Shown here: positions 1-9,319 of the stretch, in pieces
Layout: the number at the start of each line of letters is the position of its first letter
Numbering within the stretch: position 1 is the first letter of the stretch
NCBI RefSeq assembly: GCF_024622195.1
Contig: NZ_JANKBI010000005.1
Location: forward strand, 124,001-188,000
Direction: 5' to 3'
DNA length: 64,000 nucleotides
Source: Murimonas intestini
Lineage (GTDB): Bacteria; Bacillota; Clostridia; Lachnospirales; Lachnospiraceae
Program-made: the position numbers and the translations under genes
The notes under the pieces: generated by a model
What the model was told of the DNA's origin: nothing
Seen by the model: only the letters and a program-made list of their open reading frames with translations
Databases searched by the model: none

Positions 1-503
1 GTGATATTATGATCCAACCGGTCAGCCTCTAAGTCAAGAATTACTACTGATTTATTTGCATGTATTAACACATCCGAGTTTATTGTTTCAAAATAGATAT
101 GGCCAAAATCCCCTGTTGTTTCAACTTTTTCAAATTCTTTCTGAGGAATGTAAATGACAAAAGAACCAAGAACATTATTATCCGCTTCTGGATTGTCCAT
201 CAAAATGTTAATATCCAGTGTATCACCGCTCACCTCACAATGAACTTCATATGTATGATCCGTATTCAAATCCGCATTATTAAATTCAAAATATTTATTT
301 TCACTTTGCCTTATGATAATGGATTTAGCATTCCCGCTCAGATTAACACGGCAAATATCTTCAGCCTCAATATCATCATATATCTGTTTCTTATTTTCCT
401 TACTCGTAAAATTCAGCGTTTTTTCCGCATTCTTAAAGGCAGTACTTACAAATATAATAAAAATACTTATACATAGAAAACACATTCCTTTTATTTTCCT
501 CAT
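1..503 (-). CDS. DUF4097-like secreted protein, 3' end beyond the window
   Basis: An open frame runs leftwards from ATG 503 off the window edge, about 167 codons without a stop. The start has a good ribosome site (AGGAGAGG about 6 bases upstream). The N-terminus is a signal peptide or membrane anchor (MRKIKGMCFLCISIFIIFVS). The visible part is rich in short beta-strand patterns such as VYIPQKEFEKVETTGDFGHI, the style of the DUF4097 putative adhesin beta-helix. The family assignment is by eye and moderate. It would act outside the membrane. No neighbour gives it a role. Base composition is AT-rich like the genes up to about 4.4 kb. Confidence 0.7.
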   Translation of the reverse strand, partial: MRKIKGMCFLCISIFIIFVSTAFKNAEKTLNFTSKENKKQIYDDIEAEDICRVNLSGNAKSIIIRQSENKYFEFNNADLNTDHTYEVHCEVSGDTLDINILMDNPEADNNVLGSFVIYIPQKEFEKVETTGDFGHIYFETINSDVLIHANKSVVILDLEADRLDHNI

Positions 504-618
504 TATATCCTCTCCTTTTGTTTATCTGCTTCATGCTTCTATTCAACAGCATGAGCAAAAATATGAGTCCAATATATGAAATCCCAAATGCCTCATATAA
601 TTACCATCATTATAAATT

Positions 619-1161
619 CTAATCTGCAACATCACTTAAAAGCTTTTCATATAGCTTAAACAAATCCAATCCATAATGACCAAACCCCAAATCAATCGAT
701 TGAATATATTGATAGCCGCAGCGTTCATATAATGCGATTGCAGGCACATTGTTTTCGTAGACATCCAAGCGAATTGCTTTCATACCGTTTTGTTTCCCCC
801 ATTTTTCTGCAAAACGCAGTAGCTGTAACCCTATCCCCCTATTCATAAAGGCAGGATGGACAACGAGAGTATGTACTACCAATATTAAGCTGTAATCACC
901 ACCATACAGCCACTTAGCATTGTCATAGCCATTTTCGGGCTTATGGTTCAGGATGAAAGCCCCCACAATGCTGTCACCGCTTCGTGCTACGAACAAGCTA
1001 TTTTCGACTATTCCAGTTAACGCATCCTTCCTGGTTGGATAAATACCTCTTTTCCAACCGGGATAGTTCATACCTGTTTCAAGTACGTCAAGCAGGTCAT
1101 TGTACAGCTGCTCTATGACATCCAAATCCGCGTCAGTACCATGCTCTATTCTAATCTCCAT
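619..1161 (-). CDS. GNAT family N-acetyltransferase
   Basis: This 180-residue protein has the GNAT fold signature: the acetyl-CoA loop VHPAFMNRGIGLQLLRFAEK at about residues 97-116 (R/Q-x-x-G-x-G type) followed by LDVYENNVPAIALYERCGY near residues 128-146. That is the typical motif A plus motif B order. It transfers an acetyl group from acetyl-CoA to an unknown amine. The start is supported by GAGGAG six to eight bases upstream. It stands alone between a secreted protein and a broken gene, so the substrate cannot be read from context. Confidence 0.88.
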   Translation of the reverse strand: MEIRIEHGTDADLDVIEQLYNDLLDVLETGMNYPGWKRGIYPTRKDALTGIVENSLFVARSGDSIVGAFILNHKPENGYDNAKWLYGGDYSLILVVHTLVVHPAFMNRGIGLQLLRFAEKWGKQNGMKAIRLDVYENNVPAIALYERCGYQYIQSIDLGFGHYGLDLFKLYEKLLSDVAD

Positions 1162-1204
1162 TTTTTCTCCTCTGCGTGATTTCTTTAATTGTACAAACCT
1201 GACC

Positions 1205-1694
1205 TTAATTTATTACATCAGCACATATTTTCTTAATACGGTCAAACATATGAGTAATTGCAAACATCAAAGTTTCGTAATGCATATAATCGACAACATT
1301 TTTATCCACCAAAATTTGCATAGTGGGAGGAAAGTCTTCATCTGCTTCCCAAAATCTCAGAATTATTGAAAGGAATGAAAACAGATTGAGCTTATAAGCT
1401 ACATCTCCTTTTTCCAATCTTTTTCCATGAAGAGCCTCGCATGCGAAAGATAACTCTTCTGTTTTTCCATTAAAATAATCACCAATGTTTTGAAAAAATT
1501 TCTTCCGACCAACTGACTGCCCCTGTTTCTCGATTTATGCGGTATTTTCTATCTACAAACAGAACATAAAGATATTTTTTATCGTACTCTAATGAAAATT
1601 TGGAAATTATTTCTTCCTGATTATACTGTAAAAATACATCTGCCATGCTGTCTTTCATTTTGTCATAATTAGATATTTTATACTCTGGTATCAT
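1205..1694 (-). pseudogene. Decayed DUF3786-type gene (frameshift plus internal deletion)
   Basis: Two fragments in different frames together make one degraded protein. The 5' fragment (1694 down to 1479, 71 residues) carries the family-like N-terminal pattern ending in VLFVDRKYRINRETGAVSW, then stops just after EEIFSKHW. Reading on in the other frame from about 1505 gives FFQNIGDYFNGKTEEL and, downstream, KGDVAYKLNLFSFL, then ADEDFPPTMQIL, then MHYETLMFAITHMFDRIKKI, to the stop at 1205. The end matches the C-terminal pattern I know for DUF3786 proteins. The central third of a usual ~190-residue member is missing. Read as a pseudogene rather than two small genes; family identity is from memory of motifs. 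Confidence 0.65.
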
Positions 1695-1850
1695 TTCCTT
1701 CCCCTCAAAAATATCGATTTATAAGCAATAGTGTAAAACATATTTATTTTGGCTTACTCCTGACAACAAAGTTTTCAAATTATATGCTCCAAGCAAATTT
1801 AGACTCTCTTAAATTCAAATTTCCAGACTGCTGGGCAGCCATTAGCTTAT

Positions 1851-2315
1851 CTATAACACAACAGTTGATTTACCAAGATCATTTATATACACCTCAATTG
1901 AATCCCCTGGCGCAAAATTTGGTTTATCCCATAAAAAATAACTTTTATGATGATGTACTTCACCTTGGTAAGTATAGGTATAAAGAATCCTATATGGATG
2001 TTTATCCCCATACTGCATATATTTTTGCAAATATACTTTTTCCACTATTCCATTAATTCTAGTTCCGCTGGAAAGCAATTCGGAATAAAGCTTGTTTTTG
2101 TTAGCGGCAAGTATTTTAAAGATGGTTTGTACAACAATAAAAACTATGCCCAACAAAGAAAAAATGATTCCAAGCATAGTAGGCTCCTGGACCATTGAGC
2201 TTGCATTAGGTTTTAATATACCTAAAAAACATAGGATTCCCATAAAAACAAAAGCGATACCCAGCCATAAAAAAATGATTTTCATCAATTCCTCCATGTA
2301 TCTTGGTTTATTCAT
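1851..2315 (-). CDS. DUF3592-like membrane protein
   Basis: A 154-residue protein with two predicted membrane helices (about residues 8-30 and 48-72) and a C-terminal soluble beta domain containing RINGIVEKVY, YTYTYQGEVHHHKSYF and PGDSIEVYINDLGKS. This helix-helix-beta layout is that of DUF3592 proteins, whose function is unknown. I start it at ATG 2315 because AGGAGGGAGG lies about ten bases upstream. A start ten codons earlier would place the ribosome site inside the gene. Monocistronic as far as can be seen. Confidence 0.72.
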   Translation of the reverse strand: MNKPRYMEELMKIIFLWLGIAFVFMGILCFLGILKPNASSMVQEPTMLGIIFSLLGIVFIVVQTIFKILAANKNKLYSELLSSGTRINGIVEKVYLQKYMQYGDKHPYRILYTYTYQGEVHHHKSYFLWDKPNFAPGDSIEVYINDLGKSTVVL

Positions 2316-2381
2316 ATTCCCATCCCTCCCTCCTGAATTTATCATTACTTTTTCAATATGAAATGGCCAAAATGTGAGCTG

Positions 2382-3041
2382 TCAGCTTGAGCATATTTTA
2401 TTTTTAATACGCAAACTTGCTTCAATGTGCATAATCCAGTGTCTTGAAAAAGGCATCTGAATTAACCCTTTTATATCTTTTCCGCACCAATAATCAATAA
2501 GCCATACTGCTCTTTCATCTGTACTTACAACATTTAAGAATTTTAAATCGTCTTTTCTGCCCTCTGAAATTTTACTTTTCATATCTGTATAAGATAAATT
2601 TTTGATTAATTTTTCAGTACTCTCTTTAACCTCAAAAATATAGGAGTAAAGCTCACTCAAATTTAATTTTTCTGAAAATTCTGCTATCTGATATTTTACG
2701 AGTTCATTTCCTGTTGTGGCAATTGGCGCATTTATCCGCTCACCATAATTCCCTGAAAAGAAAACCTGCTCATCACCATTTATCAATGTGTGTGCAACAA
2801 TATCCTCTATGCGAAAAATATGCCATATAGAATACGCAATACTCTTACTATGATAACCATCGGCATTTATAAACGGCATTGCATTAAAATCTTCTCTGCT
2901 TAATTCGTCCTTTAGTGATGTAAGTGTATTCATCAGTCTATTACGCAGATCAAACAATGCAGCAATGCCATCTGTGTAAGTATCTATCTTTTTGATTTGT
3001 GCCTGTACAGTTTTATTTATTTCAGACCATTCTTTCTTCAT
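2382..3041 (-). CDS. DinB-like four-helix protein
   Basis: A 219-residue mostly helical protein with SIAYSIWHIFRIEDIVAHTL near residues 68-87 and a C-terminal SRHWIMHIEASLRI. Paired His residues of this kind are the metal-binding pattern of the DinB/YfiT superfamily. Members act as thiol-dependent transferases or have no known role. The start is uncertain: ATG 3041 and GTG 3050 are both possible and neither has a strong ribosome site. The neighbours do not suggest a pathway. Confidence 0.7.
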   Translation of the reverse strand: MKKEWSEINKTVQAQIKKIDTYTDGIAALFDLRNRLMNTLTSLKDELSREDFNAMPFINADGYHSKSIAYSIWHIFRIEDIVAHTLINGDEQVFFSGNYGERINAPIATTGNELVKYQIAEFSEKLNLSELYSYIFEVKESTEKLIKNLSYTDMKSKISEGRKDDLKFLNVVSTDERAVWLIDYWCGKDIKGLIQMPFSRHWIMHIEASLRIKNKICSS

Positions 3042-3272
3042 AGGTGTCACTTATGCCCATCTTTACAATTTTTCCGTTCAATGGCTTCGTCTTATTTACA
3101 GATTACAGTTTCATCAATTATATCATAAATATAAAATAAAAACAGTATTGAATGCACTAACCGGTAACACCCGCAGGATATGTTTATCTCAAATACTCTT
3201 TATAAAAGGGACTGTAATCTGTGAGGAGGAACAGCCTTATCAAAATTATCTTACTTCACATGAATATAATCT

Positions 3273-4352
3273 CTAAGCTAATCTAACCGCAAGGTACAAT
3301 TTCACTGCGTCCCGAAAACACCGGGGATCAAATCCCGAAATATCATAAATACGTTTAAGTTTATACTGTAAGGTATTTTTATGAATAAATAACTTCTCAG
3401 CTGTATCCTTTAATGACATATTTTCGTCAAAATATGTTTTCAAAAGAGCGATCTCTTCTTTGCCAAATTTTCCGATCATTTTCTGAAGATATTCTTCCCT
3501 GGCAGCCCCATTCACACACCCAAGGATAATCTCTAATTCCAGTTCATCGAAACATGCAAACGAACTTTCCTCTGTTAAGCTTGCTATAGCTGTACAGGCT
3601 GATTGAAATGAAATATTCTGTTTCCAAAGTGAATTACAGCTTCCAACACCAACTGAAAGAATCTGTCCGTACTTTTCTGACAGATTTTTAAAAACATACT
3701 CCCATTTATGATATTGGTTTTCAGGCATAAGCAGAATATATTGGTTTGGATATTGAAAAGTGTAGATTGGATTTTTAATTACCTCAAATGCACGATATAT
3801 CTGATTTTCTATCATAGAAAGATTACTTGGGTTATAATGAGAATTTAATTCCACCAGCACTACTCTATAGATATCCTCAACGCTTTGTCCTAAATCACTC
3901 AATAAGTCCTTTGCCAATTCAAAATCAATATCATTTCCTTCTGTTAAGGTACGAATCAAATAATTCATTTGATTCTTCTTTCCATAGTTAAAAGAATCAA
4001 TTTCCTGTTCCCTTAAGATCAATGATGTTATCTTTTGCGCTAACATGGCATATTGCCTGACTTCACCCGGTTCGCCGCTTATTCCAATAGCAGCTATCAG
4101 CTCTCTGTTATATATAAATGGAATGTTTACCCCTTTGTGAGTTCCATAAAAACTGTCATCCGATGTTACCTCTATGGTTTCCTGTTTTTCAATTACCCTT
4201 TTCCCTATTTCATGAAAATCACCGATTCTGGAAAAGTCAGTACTGGCAAAAATGATGCCCTTGGGATTGATAAAATTAATGTCATATCCACAAACATCTT
4301 TTACCGTATCAACAATTTTCTGTGCTGTGCGCTTCGATAAGTATACTGACAT
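3273..4352 (-). CDS. CdaR-family sugar-diacid/glycerate regulator
   Basis: This 359-residue protein has an N-terminal putative sugar-diacid recognition domain (about 1-135, beginning LSKRTAQKIVDTVKDVCGYD), a middle domain, and a C-terminal PucR/CdaR helix-turn-helix (LKDTAEKLFIHKNTLQYKLK at about 305-324). CdaR proteins activate genes for glycerate, glucarate or galactarate use. It is transcribed divergently from glycerate kinase and a GntP-type permease across a 181-base gap, which supports control of those two genes by glycerate or a related acid. The ribosome site AAAGGAGAG precedes ATG 4352. Confidence 0.88.
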   Translation of the reverse strand: MSVYLSKRTAQKIVDTVKDVCGYDINFINPKGIIFASTDFSRIGDFHEIGKRVIEKQETIEVTSDDSFYGTHKGVNIPFIYNRELIAAIGISGEPGEVRQYAMLAQKITSLILREQEIDSFNYGKKNQMNYLIRTLTEGNDIDFELAKDLLSDLGQSVEDIYRVVLVELNSHYNPSNLSMIENQIYRAFEVIKNPIYTFQYPNQYILLMPENQYHKWEYVFKNLSEKYGQILSVGVGSCNSLWKQNISFQSACTAIASLTEESSFACFDELELEIILGCVNGAAREEYLQKMIGKFGKEEIALLKTYFDENMSLKDTAEKLFIHKNTLQYKLKRIYDISGFDPRCFRDAVKLYLAVRLA

Positions 4353-4415
4353 AAAATGCTCTCCTTTATTCTTTATACTATATTTTCATTTGTTTTTTCA
4401 ATTAATATTGTTATT

Positions 4416-4421
4416 TATAAT
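4416..4421 (+). promoter_or_regulatory. Candidate -10 box for glycerate kinase/permease operon
   Basis: A consensus TATAAT lies about 115 bases upstream of glycerate kinase, in the divergent gap shared with the CdaR gene. The -35 region is only a run of T residues, which fits a promoter that needs an activator such as the adjacent CdaR protein. By eye only. Confidence 0.4.
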
Positions 4422-4533
4422 ATATCACAATTTCATAAAGTCCAGTATTATTATTCTAACAAAGGCGAGAAATAAGTTACTGGACATGAAGCGGACAGTC
4501 ACACTGGAAATAATCTTTGAGGAGGAATTTAAT

Positions 4534-5688
4534 ATGGATGTAGTGATCGCAATTGATTCGTTAAAAGGAAGCCTGACATCCCTTGAAGCAGGTAATGCTA
4601 TTTCAGATGGCATTAAAAAAGTTTTTGAAGATGCAAACGTAATTGTCAGACCTCTGGCGGACGGTGGAGAGGGAACTGTTGAAGCACTTACTCTCGGAAT
4701 GAATGGAACTTTAAAACACGTCTCTGTAACAGGACCTCTTGGAAAACCTGTAGATGCTGTATATGGCATCATGGACAAAGTTTCATCCGGCCAAAAAAGG
4801 ACAGCTGTCATAGAAATGTCTGCCGCTGCCGGAATTACTTTAGTTGAAGAAAGTGAAAGGAATCCTCTCGTAACAACTACATATGGAGTTGGAGAATTGA
4901 TTGTTGATGCTATAAGAAACGGATGTCATCATTTTATCATCGGGATCGGCGGCAGCGCCACTAATGATGGGGGGATTGGAATGCTGCAGGCTTTAGGTTT
5001 TGGTTTTTTAGATAAAGATGGCAGGCAGATTCCCTATGGTGCCGGGGGGATTGAGAGTCTTGACAAAATTACAGACGAATACGTTATTCCAGAATTAAAA
5101 GAATGTACATTTCGAATCGCTTGTGATGTAACAAATACACTTTGCGGAGAGCAGGGATGCAGCGCTATATTTGGTCCACAAAAGGGAGCTACCCCATCGA
5201 TGATCATGCAGATGGACAAATGGCTTCGCTATTATGCAGCATTAGCCCGGGAAAAATATCCAACTGCAAATATGAATCATGCCGGAACAGGTGCTGCCGG
5301 CGGTCTTGGATTCGCATTTCTTACCTTCACAAATGCAGTGCTGGAATCAGGGATCAAAATTGTATTAGAAGAAACAAATCTGGAGGAATACATAAAAGAA
5401 GCTGATATTGTTATTACCGGCGAAGGACGTCTCGACTCACAAACAGTAATGGGCAAAGCACCTATCGGTGTTGCAAATATTGCAAAGAAATATAATAAAA
5501 AAGTAATTGCGTTCTCTGGATGTGTAACAGAAGATGCTGTTGTATGCAACGAAGCTGGAATAGATGCATTTTTTCCAATTTTAAGAAGAGTTGTTTCACT
5601 GCCAGATGCAATGGACCATGATATTGCAAAAAGTAATATGACCAAAACAGTTGAGCAGGTCTTTCGGCTGATTAAAACTTTACAATAG
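4534..5688 (+). CDS. garK: Glycerate kinase (type I, GarK/GlxK family)
   Basis: A 384-residue enzyme that phosphorylates D-glycerate with ATP, feeding lower glycolysis. Family hallmarks are VVIAIDSLKGSLTSLEAG at the N-terminus, RPLADGGEGTVEAL near residue 45, GIGGSATNDGGIGMLQALG around 140-158, and GEGRLDSQTVMGKAP near 300. The length is that of type I glycerate kinases. ATG 4534 is preceded by GAGGAGG, so the much longer open frame upstream is not used. It is followed after 12 bases by a GntP-type permease and is divergent from a CdaR regulator, forming a compact acid-uptake and catabolism unit. Confidence 0.95.
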   Translation: MDVVIAIDSLKGSLTSLEAGNAISDGIKKVFEDANVIVRPLADGGEGTVEALTLGMNGTLKHVSVTGPLGKPVDAVYGIMDKVSSGQKRTAVIEMSAAAGITLVEESERNPLVTTTYGVGELIVDAIRNGCHHFIIGIGGSATNDGGIGMLQALGFGFLDKDGRQIPYGAGGIESLDKITDEYVIPELKECTFRIACDVTNTLCGEQGCSAIFGPQKGATPSMIMQMDKWLRYYAALAREKYPTANMNHAGTGAAGGLGFAFLTFTNAVLESGIKIVLEETNLEEYIKEADIVITGEGRLDSQTVMGKAPIGVANIAKKYNKKVIAFSGCVTEDAVVCNEAGIDAFFPILRRVVSLPDAMDHDIAKSNMTKTVEQVFRLIKTLQ

Positions 5689-5700
5689 GGGGCTTAAACA

Positions 5701-6951
5701 ATGGAATATACATTTTCAACAGCAGGCGCTTTGATCGGACTTGTTATTGCAATCATTTTGATTATTAAAAAAATTCATCCTGCATATAGCTTAATTCTGG
5801 GGGCTCTGGTTGGCGGCATCATTGGCGGCGGAGGTTTAGTTACAACTGTAAATACAATGGTATCTGGCGCTCAAAGCATGATGTCATCTGTATTACGGAT
5901 TATGACTTCCGGAATTTTAGCCGGTGCCCTGATAAAAACAGGCTCTGCTGAAAAAATAGCAGACACAATCGTTGTAAAACTGGGGCAGAAACGCGCAATA
6001 GCTGCAATATCTATTGCAACAATGATTATCTGTGCTGTAGGTGTATTTGTAGATATCTCTGTTATTACCGTAGCGCCAATCGCTATAGCTATAGGTAAGA
6101 AAGCCAATCTTTCCAAAGCCGGCATCTTACTCGCAATGATAGGCGGCGGTAAAGCCGGAAATATTATTTCTCCAAATCCTAATACAATTGCTGCCTCTGA
6201 AGCATTTGGGATTGATCTTACAGCCTTAATGATGAAAAATATAGTTCCTGCTCTTTTTGCACTGATTGTAACAATTTTGCTTTCTGGATTTCTGGCAAAA
6301 AAGGCTTCCGATAATTATGAAAGTTCAGGTGAAGCAGCTCCTAAAAATCTGCCAAATTTAATGGCTGCCATTGCCGGACCTCTTGCAGTGATCATTCTTT
6401 TAGCCTTAAGACCCGTCTCCGGCATCAGCATTGACCCGCTAATTGCACTTCCTCTGGGCGGCATTATCAGTATTATTGTCACAGGCAATGCAAAAAACAC
6501 TATCGCATATACTGAATTTGGACTTAGTAAAGTAATCGGTGTATCCATTCTCCTGATTGGAACAGGTACATTAGCTGGCATTATTAAAACATCAGCTCTT
6601 CAGTATGACATGATTACATTGCTGGAGATAATGAATATGCCGGCATTTATTCTTGCACCGCTCTCCGGGATCCTAATGGCCGGAGCAACCGCTTCCACTA
6701 CAGCCGGGGCAACTATTGCATCTCAGACATTCTCAGGAACATTATTAGAAGCTGGGGTTCCCGGTATTTCAGCCGCTGCAATGATTCATGCAGGCGCTAC
6801 TGTTATTGACTCCCTGCCTCATGGTTCATTTTTCCATGCCACTGGCGGCTCTGTGTTCATGAATATCAAAGAACGCATGAAACTGATTCCTTATGAGGCA
6901 GCTGTGGGACTTACAAGTACTATTGCATCTGTTATTATATATTTAATTTAA
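5701..6951 (+). CDS. GntP-family gluconate/glycerate:H+ symporter
   Basis: A 416-residue integral membrane protein, hydrophobic throughout with about a dozen helices. GntP-type motifs are visible, for example IGGGKAGNIISPNPNTIA near residue 147 and the late MAGATASTTAGATIASQTFS with IDSLPHGSFFHATGG. It starts after AGGGGGC, 12 bases downstream of glycerate kinase, so the two are surely co-transcribed. Together with the kinase it points to import of glycerate or a sugar acid; the exact substrate is inference. A strong hairpin terminator follows. Confidence 0.9.
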   Translation: MEYTFSTAGALIGLVIAIILIIKKIHPAYSLILGALVGGIIGGGGLVTTVNTMVSGAQSMMSSVLRIMTSGILAGALIKTGSAEKIADTIVVKLGQKRAIAAISIATMIICAVGVFVDISVITVAPIAIAIGKKANLSKAGILLAMIGGGKAGNIISPNPNTIAASEAFGIDLTALMMKNIVPALFALIVTILLSGFLAKKASDNYESSGEAAPKNLPNLMAAIAGPLAVIILLALRPVSGISIDPLIALPLGGIISIIVTGNAKNTIAYTEFGLSKVIGVSILLIGTGTLAGIIKTSALQYDMITLLEIMNMPAFILAPLSGILMAGATASTTAGATIASQTFSGTLLEAGVPGISAAAMIHAGATVIDSLPHGSFFHATGGSVFMNIKERMKLIPYEAAVGLTSTIASVIIYLI

Positions 6952-6973
6952 TGGTTTGTTCGCGGTAATAAAA

Positions 6974-7000
6974 GGCATGACTCCCAGTTCAAGTCATGCC
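6974..7000 (+). terminator. Hairpin terminator after the glycerate operon
   Basis: A perfect 8-bp stem GGCATGAC / GTCATGCC with an 11-base loop lies 22 bases after the permease stop, followed by a weakly T-rich stretch. Confidence 0.7.
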
Positions 7001-7139
7001 TCTGTTACTTATGCAATATCTTTGGACAAATTCAATTATTTCATCTGCAGCCTATCCAATTATTTAATTCGTTTTCAATTTTATTTGACTGTCCTGTATT
7101 TTCAAAAGGTTCGGACACGGATATGGTTTCCTCGTTGAT

Positions 7140-7334
7140 CTACTTCATTATTTTCTTTAAAAAAATACCAATTATAAATCCAACAACCAGTCCAGTCAGA
7201 CTTTTTAGAGTATCATCTGTTAACCACCATCCAACTGCATATCCTATACAAGCACAAGTTGACCCCCGGGCAATAATAGATGCAACTGTCAGGGAGTTCT
7301 CTTGTTCATTCTCATTTTTATGCTTATTATCCAA
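7140..7334 (-). CDS. Small membrane protein, unknown
   Basis: A 64-residue protein with a charged polar head (about 1-13) and two short hydrophobic segments (about 17-38 and 43-60), ending KKIMK. The glycine-rich helices resemble small two-helix membrane proteins such as AtpI-like or glycine-zipper types, but no family can be named. The start is TTG, supported by GAGGTGATG seven bases upstream. It lies 23 bases downstream of an unknown 245-residue gene and is probably co-transcribed with it. Confidence 0.6.
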   Translation of the reverse strand: MDNKHKNENEQENSLTVASIIARGSTCACIGYAVGWWLTDDTLKSLTGLVVGFIIGIFLKKIMK

Positions 7335-7357
7335 ATTACATCACCTCAAATTTTCTT

Positions 7358-8095
7358 TTAATTTTCAATAATCCATATTAGCCAGTTTGTAAATTCAACA
7401 GCTAAATGTTTTTGATGAGCTTTGACTATTGTTTTAGGACACAATACAGGAAATTCAACTACTAACCTGCATTCCATTCCGTCAGACGTGTTTCTGAATT
7501 GATGTCTTACACCGCCAATAACCGTTCCGTCTTTTAATTTTGCCACACCCGCTGACTGGTATTTAAATTGAGGGTTTTTAGGCTCTATTATTCCATTTTC
7601 ATCACCAAATGTAATAAAAAATTGTACTGGTATTGGTGCATTCCCGGTTGTTTCAATAACCTCTAAAACTCCATTTTTATCAGGTGTTAAGACATAGTGT
7701 TCAGGATAGACTGATAAATTCACTTTCCGATTTTCATTTGTGGCTTCTACCATTAAGGAATCCAGCATTTGACTAAATTTATCAGCGGTTATTCCCTTTG
7801 CCAGTATTGTTGTCCTGGATGCACGCCGTTTTTTTCCAGAAAGTATACATGCAATTTTCATCACATATCTGCTTAAAAATAGTTTCTTTCTCAGAATCCT
7901 CCTGATTTCATCATCAGAAAATTGAACTTTTATCTTTGTTAATCTCCTGTTCATCTCTGATAACGTTACATTTTGTGGAATTTTTATATGTAAAGTTCTG
8001 TATGCTTTTTTTAATCTGGATTTTTTCCAAACATTCATATCTTGCTGGCTGAACCGCTTTCCATTGATTAAGACTTTTATGTTTTTTTCTTTCAT
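7358..8095 (-). CDS. Unknown 245-residue cytoplasmic protein
   Basis: I do not recognise this protein. It is basic in the first half, including a block rich in Lys and Arg near residues 70-95, and beta-rich in the second half, with VNLSVYPEHYVLTPDKNG and ECRLVVEFPVLCPKTIV. There is no signal peptide or membrane span. ATG 8095 follows GAGGAGGAATAAA, which excludes the TTG five codons upstream because it overlaps that ribosome site. It precedes a small membrane protein on the same strand. Confidence 0.62.
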   Translation of the reverse strand: MKEKNIKVLINGKRFSQQDMNVWKKSRLKKAYRTLHIKIPQNVTLSEMNRRLTKIKVQFSDDEIRRILRKKLFLSRYVMKIACILSGKKRRASRTTILAKGITADKFSQMLDSLMVEATNENRKVNLSVYPEHYVLTPDKNGVLEVIETTGNAPIPVQFFITFGDENGIIEPKNPQFKYQSAGVAKLKDGTVIGGVRHQFRNTSDGMECRLVVEFPVLCPKTIVKAHQKHLAVEFTNWLIWIIEN

Positions 8096-8181
8096 TTTAT
8101 TCCTCCTCAAATTCTTATTTTCTTTCTGCCAACCTGAAATGTACTAATACGGCTACAAACACCTTATCATAAACGATAATG

Positions 8182-8514
8182 CTATTCTCTGTTCTTCTCA
8201 CCCCAAATACATAGTTGGTCTAACACATCCATCAGAGATCTTCCTCTGTCACTCAGACTGTACTCAACCTTTGGCGGTATCTGAGGATATTCTTTTCTGA
8301 TAATGAGCCTGTCTGATTCAAGCTCTTTCAAATGATTGCTAAGTGTTTTATCCGTCACATTTTTCAAATATCGTTTTAATTCATTGAACCTCACAATTTC
8401 AAACTCCATCAGACAGTAAAGGATAACCATCTTGTACTTTCCAGATATAAGCGACAGCGTATAACTGAATCCTGTATCTTCAAAATTTGCATTCTCTATA
8501 TATTTCTTTATCAT
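8182..8514 (-). CDS. HxlR-family winged-helix regulator
   Basis: A 110-residue transcription factor with the HxlR pattern: FSYTLSLISGKYKMVILYCL at the front, FNELKRYLKNVTDKTLSNHLKELESDRLI as the helix-turn-helix and recognition helix, and PPKVEYSLSDRGRSLMDVLD as the wing. HxlR proteins sense redox, aldehydes or electrophiles. ATG 8514 has AAAGGAAAG upstream; the longer frame has no ribosome site. It is divergent from a flavin reductase with a palindrome between them, so autorepression plus control of that gene is likely. Confidence 0.9.
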   Translation of the reverse strand: MIKKYIENANFEDTGFSYTLSLISGKYKMVILYCLMEFEIVRFNELKRYLKNVTDKTLSNHLKELESDRLIIRKEYPQIPPKVEYSLSDRGRSLMDVLDQLCIWGEKNRE

Positions 8515-8534
8515 TTTATACTTTCCTTTTTGAT

Positions 8535-8559
8535 AGTACCTAACTTTAAAGATGGTACT
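8535..8559. promoter_or_regulatory. Inverted repeat, likely HxlR operator
   Basis: AGTACC and GGTACT form a perfect 6-bp inverted repeat separated by 13 bases, about 20 bases upstream of the HxlR start, within the divergent gap shared with the flavin reductase. A GTAC core with this spacing matches published HxlR-family operators in general style; binding by this protein is inference. Confidence 0.6.
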
Positions 8560-8640
8560 TGTACTTTTTCTGCTGCATGATACAATCATATATAAGAACA
8601 CAATATTTGTCAATCCTATATAAGAAATGAGGTAATCGTA

Positions 8641-9207
8641 ATGAGAAAAAAGCTTAAGATAACAGAAGGTATTTTTCCAATGCCTGTTTTAATGGTGGCA
8701 ACTTACAATGAAGACGGCAGTGTTAATGTCATGAATGCTGCATGGGGCACGATGCAGGAAAGAGGCAATGTGGTTCTAAATTTGACAGAGACACATAAAA
8801 CAGTAAAAAACATCAAAGCAAGAGGTGCATTTACAGTAAGCATTGCCGACGCTGCCCATGTGGTAGAGGCAGATTATTTTGGAGTTGAGTCAGGGAACAG
8901 AGTTTTAAAAAAATTTGAAAACAGCGGTCTTACAGCAAGCAGATCCGAGATACTGGACGCTCCGGTTATCAATGAATTCCCACTCTGCTTAGAATGTGAA
9001 TTTATTGAGTATCAGAACGGAAAATACGGATGCGGCGTCATCGGTAAAGTGGTAAATGTGACAGCAGATGAAAGCGTCATAGCTGACGGTAAGATTGACA
9101 TGTCCTTAGTAAACGCTATTGCCTTTGACCCATATACGCATGGTTACTATAAGGTGACTGAAAGAGTTGGCGAAGCCTTCAAAGACGGCTTACAGCTTAA
9201 AAAGTAA
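8641..9207 (+). CDS. Flavin reductase-like / flavoredoxin protein
   Basis: A 188-residue FMN-binding protein of the flavin reductase-like split-barrel family. Indicative stretches are PMPVLMVATYNEDGSVNVMN near residue 14, LNLTETHKTVKNIKARGAFT around 46-65, and PLCLECEFIEYQNG further on. Members use NAD(P)H to reduce flavins or carry electrons as flavoredoxin. The start is well supported (TGAGGTAAT). It is divergent from an HxlR regulator, a common pairing for redox-responsive genes. A strong hairpin that also serves the next gene follows. Confidence 0.88.
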   Translation: MRKKLKITEGIFPMPVLMVATYNEDGSVNVMNAAWGTMQERGNVVLNLTETHKTVKNIKARGAFTVSIADAAHVVEADYFGVESGNRVLKKFENSGLTASRSEILDAPVINEFPLCLECEFIEYQNGKYGCGVIGKVVNVTADESVIADGKIDMSLVNAIAFDPYTHGYYKVTERVGEAFKDGLQLKK

Positions 9208-9319
9208 TATTCACAAAGCTACCGATACGGCTTATATGCATAAACCATGACGGCACATATACAAATATTCCTGTTTGGCCGAAAAATGCCCCTAACTGGT
9301 AAGATTTTGGCTTGATTTC

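Noticed and set aside
1205..1417. Separate 70-residue gene
   Set aside because: It begins at a TTG without ribosome site and its sequence continues upstream in frame as the C-terminal part of the broken DUF3786-type gene.
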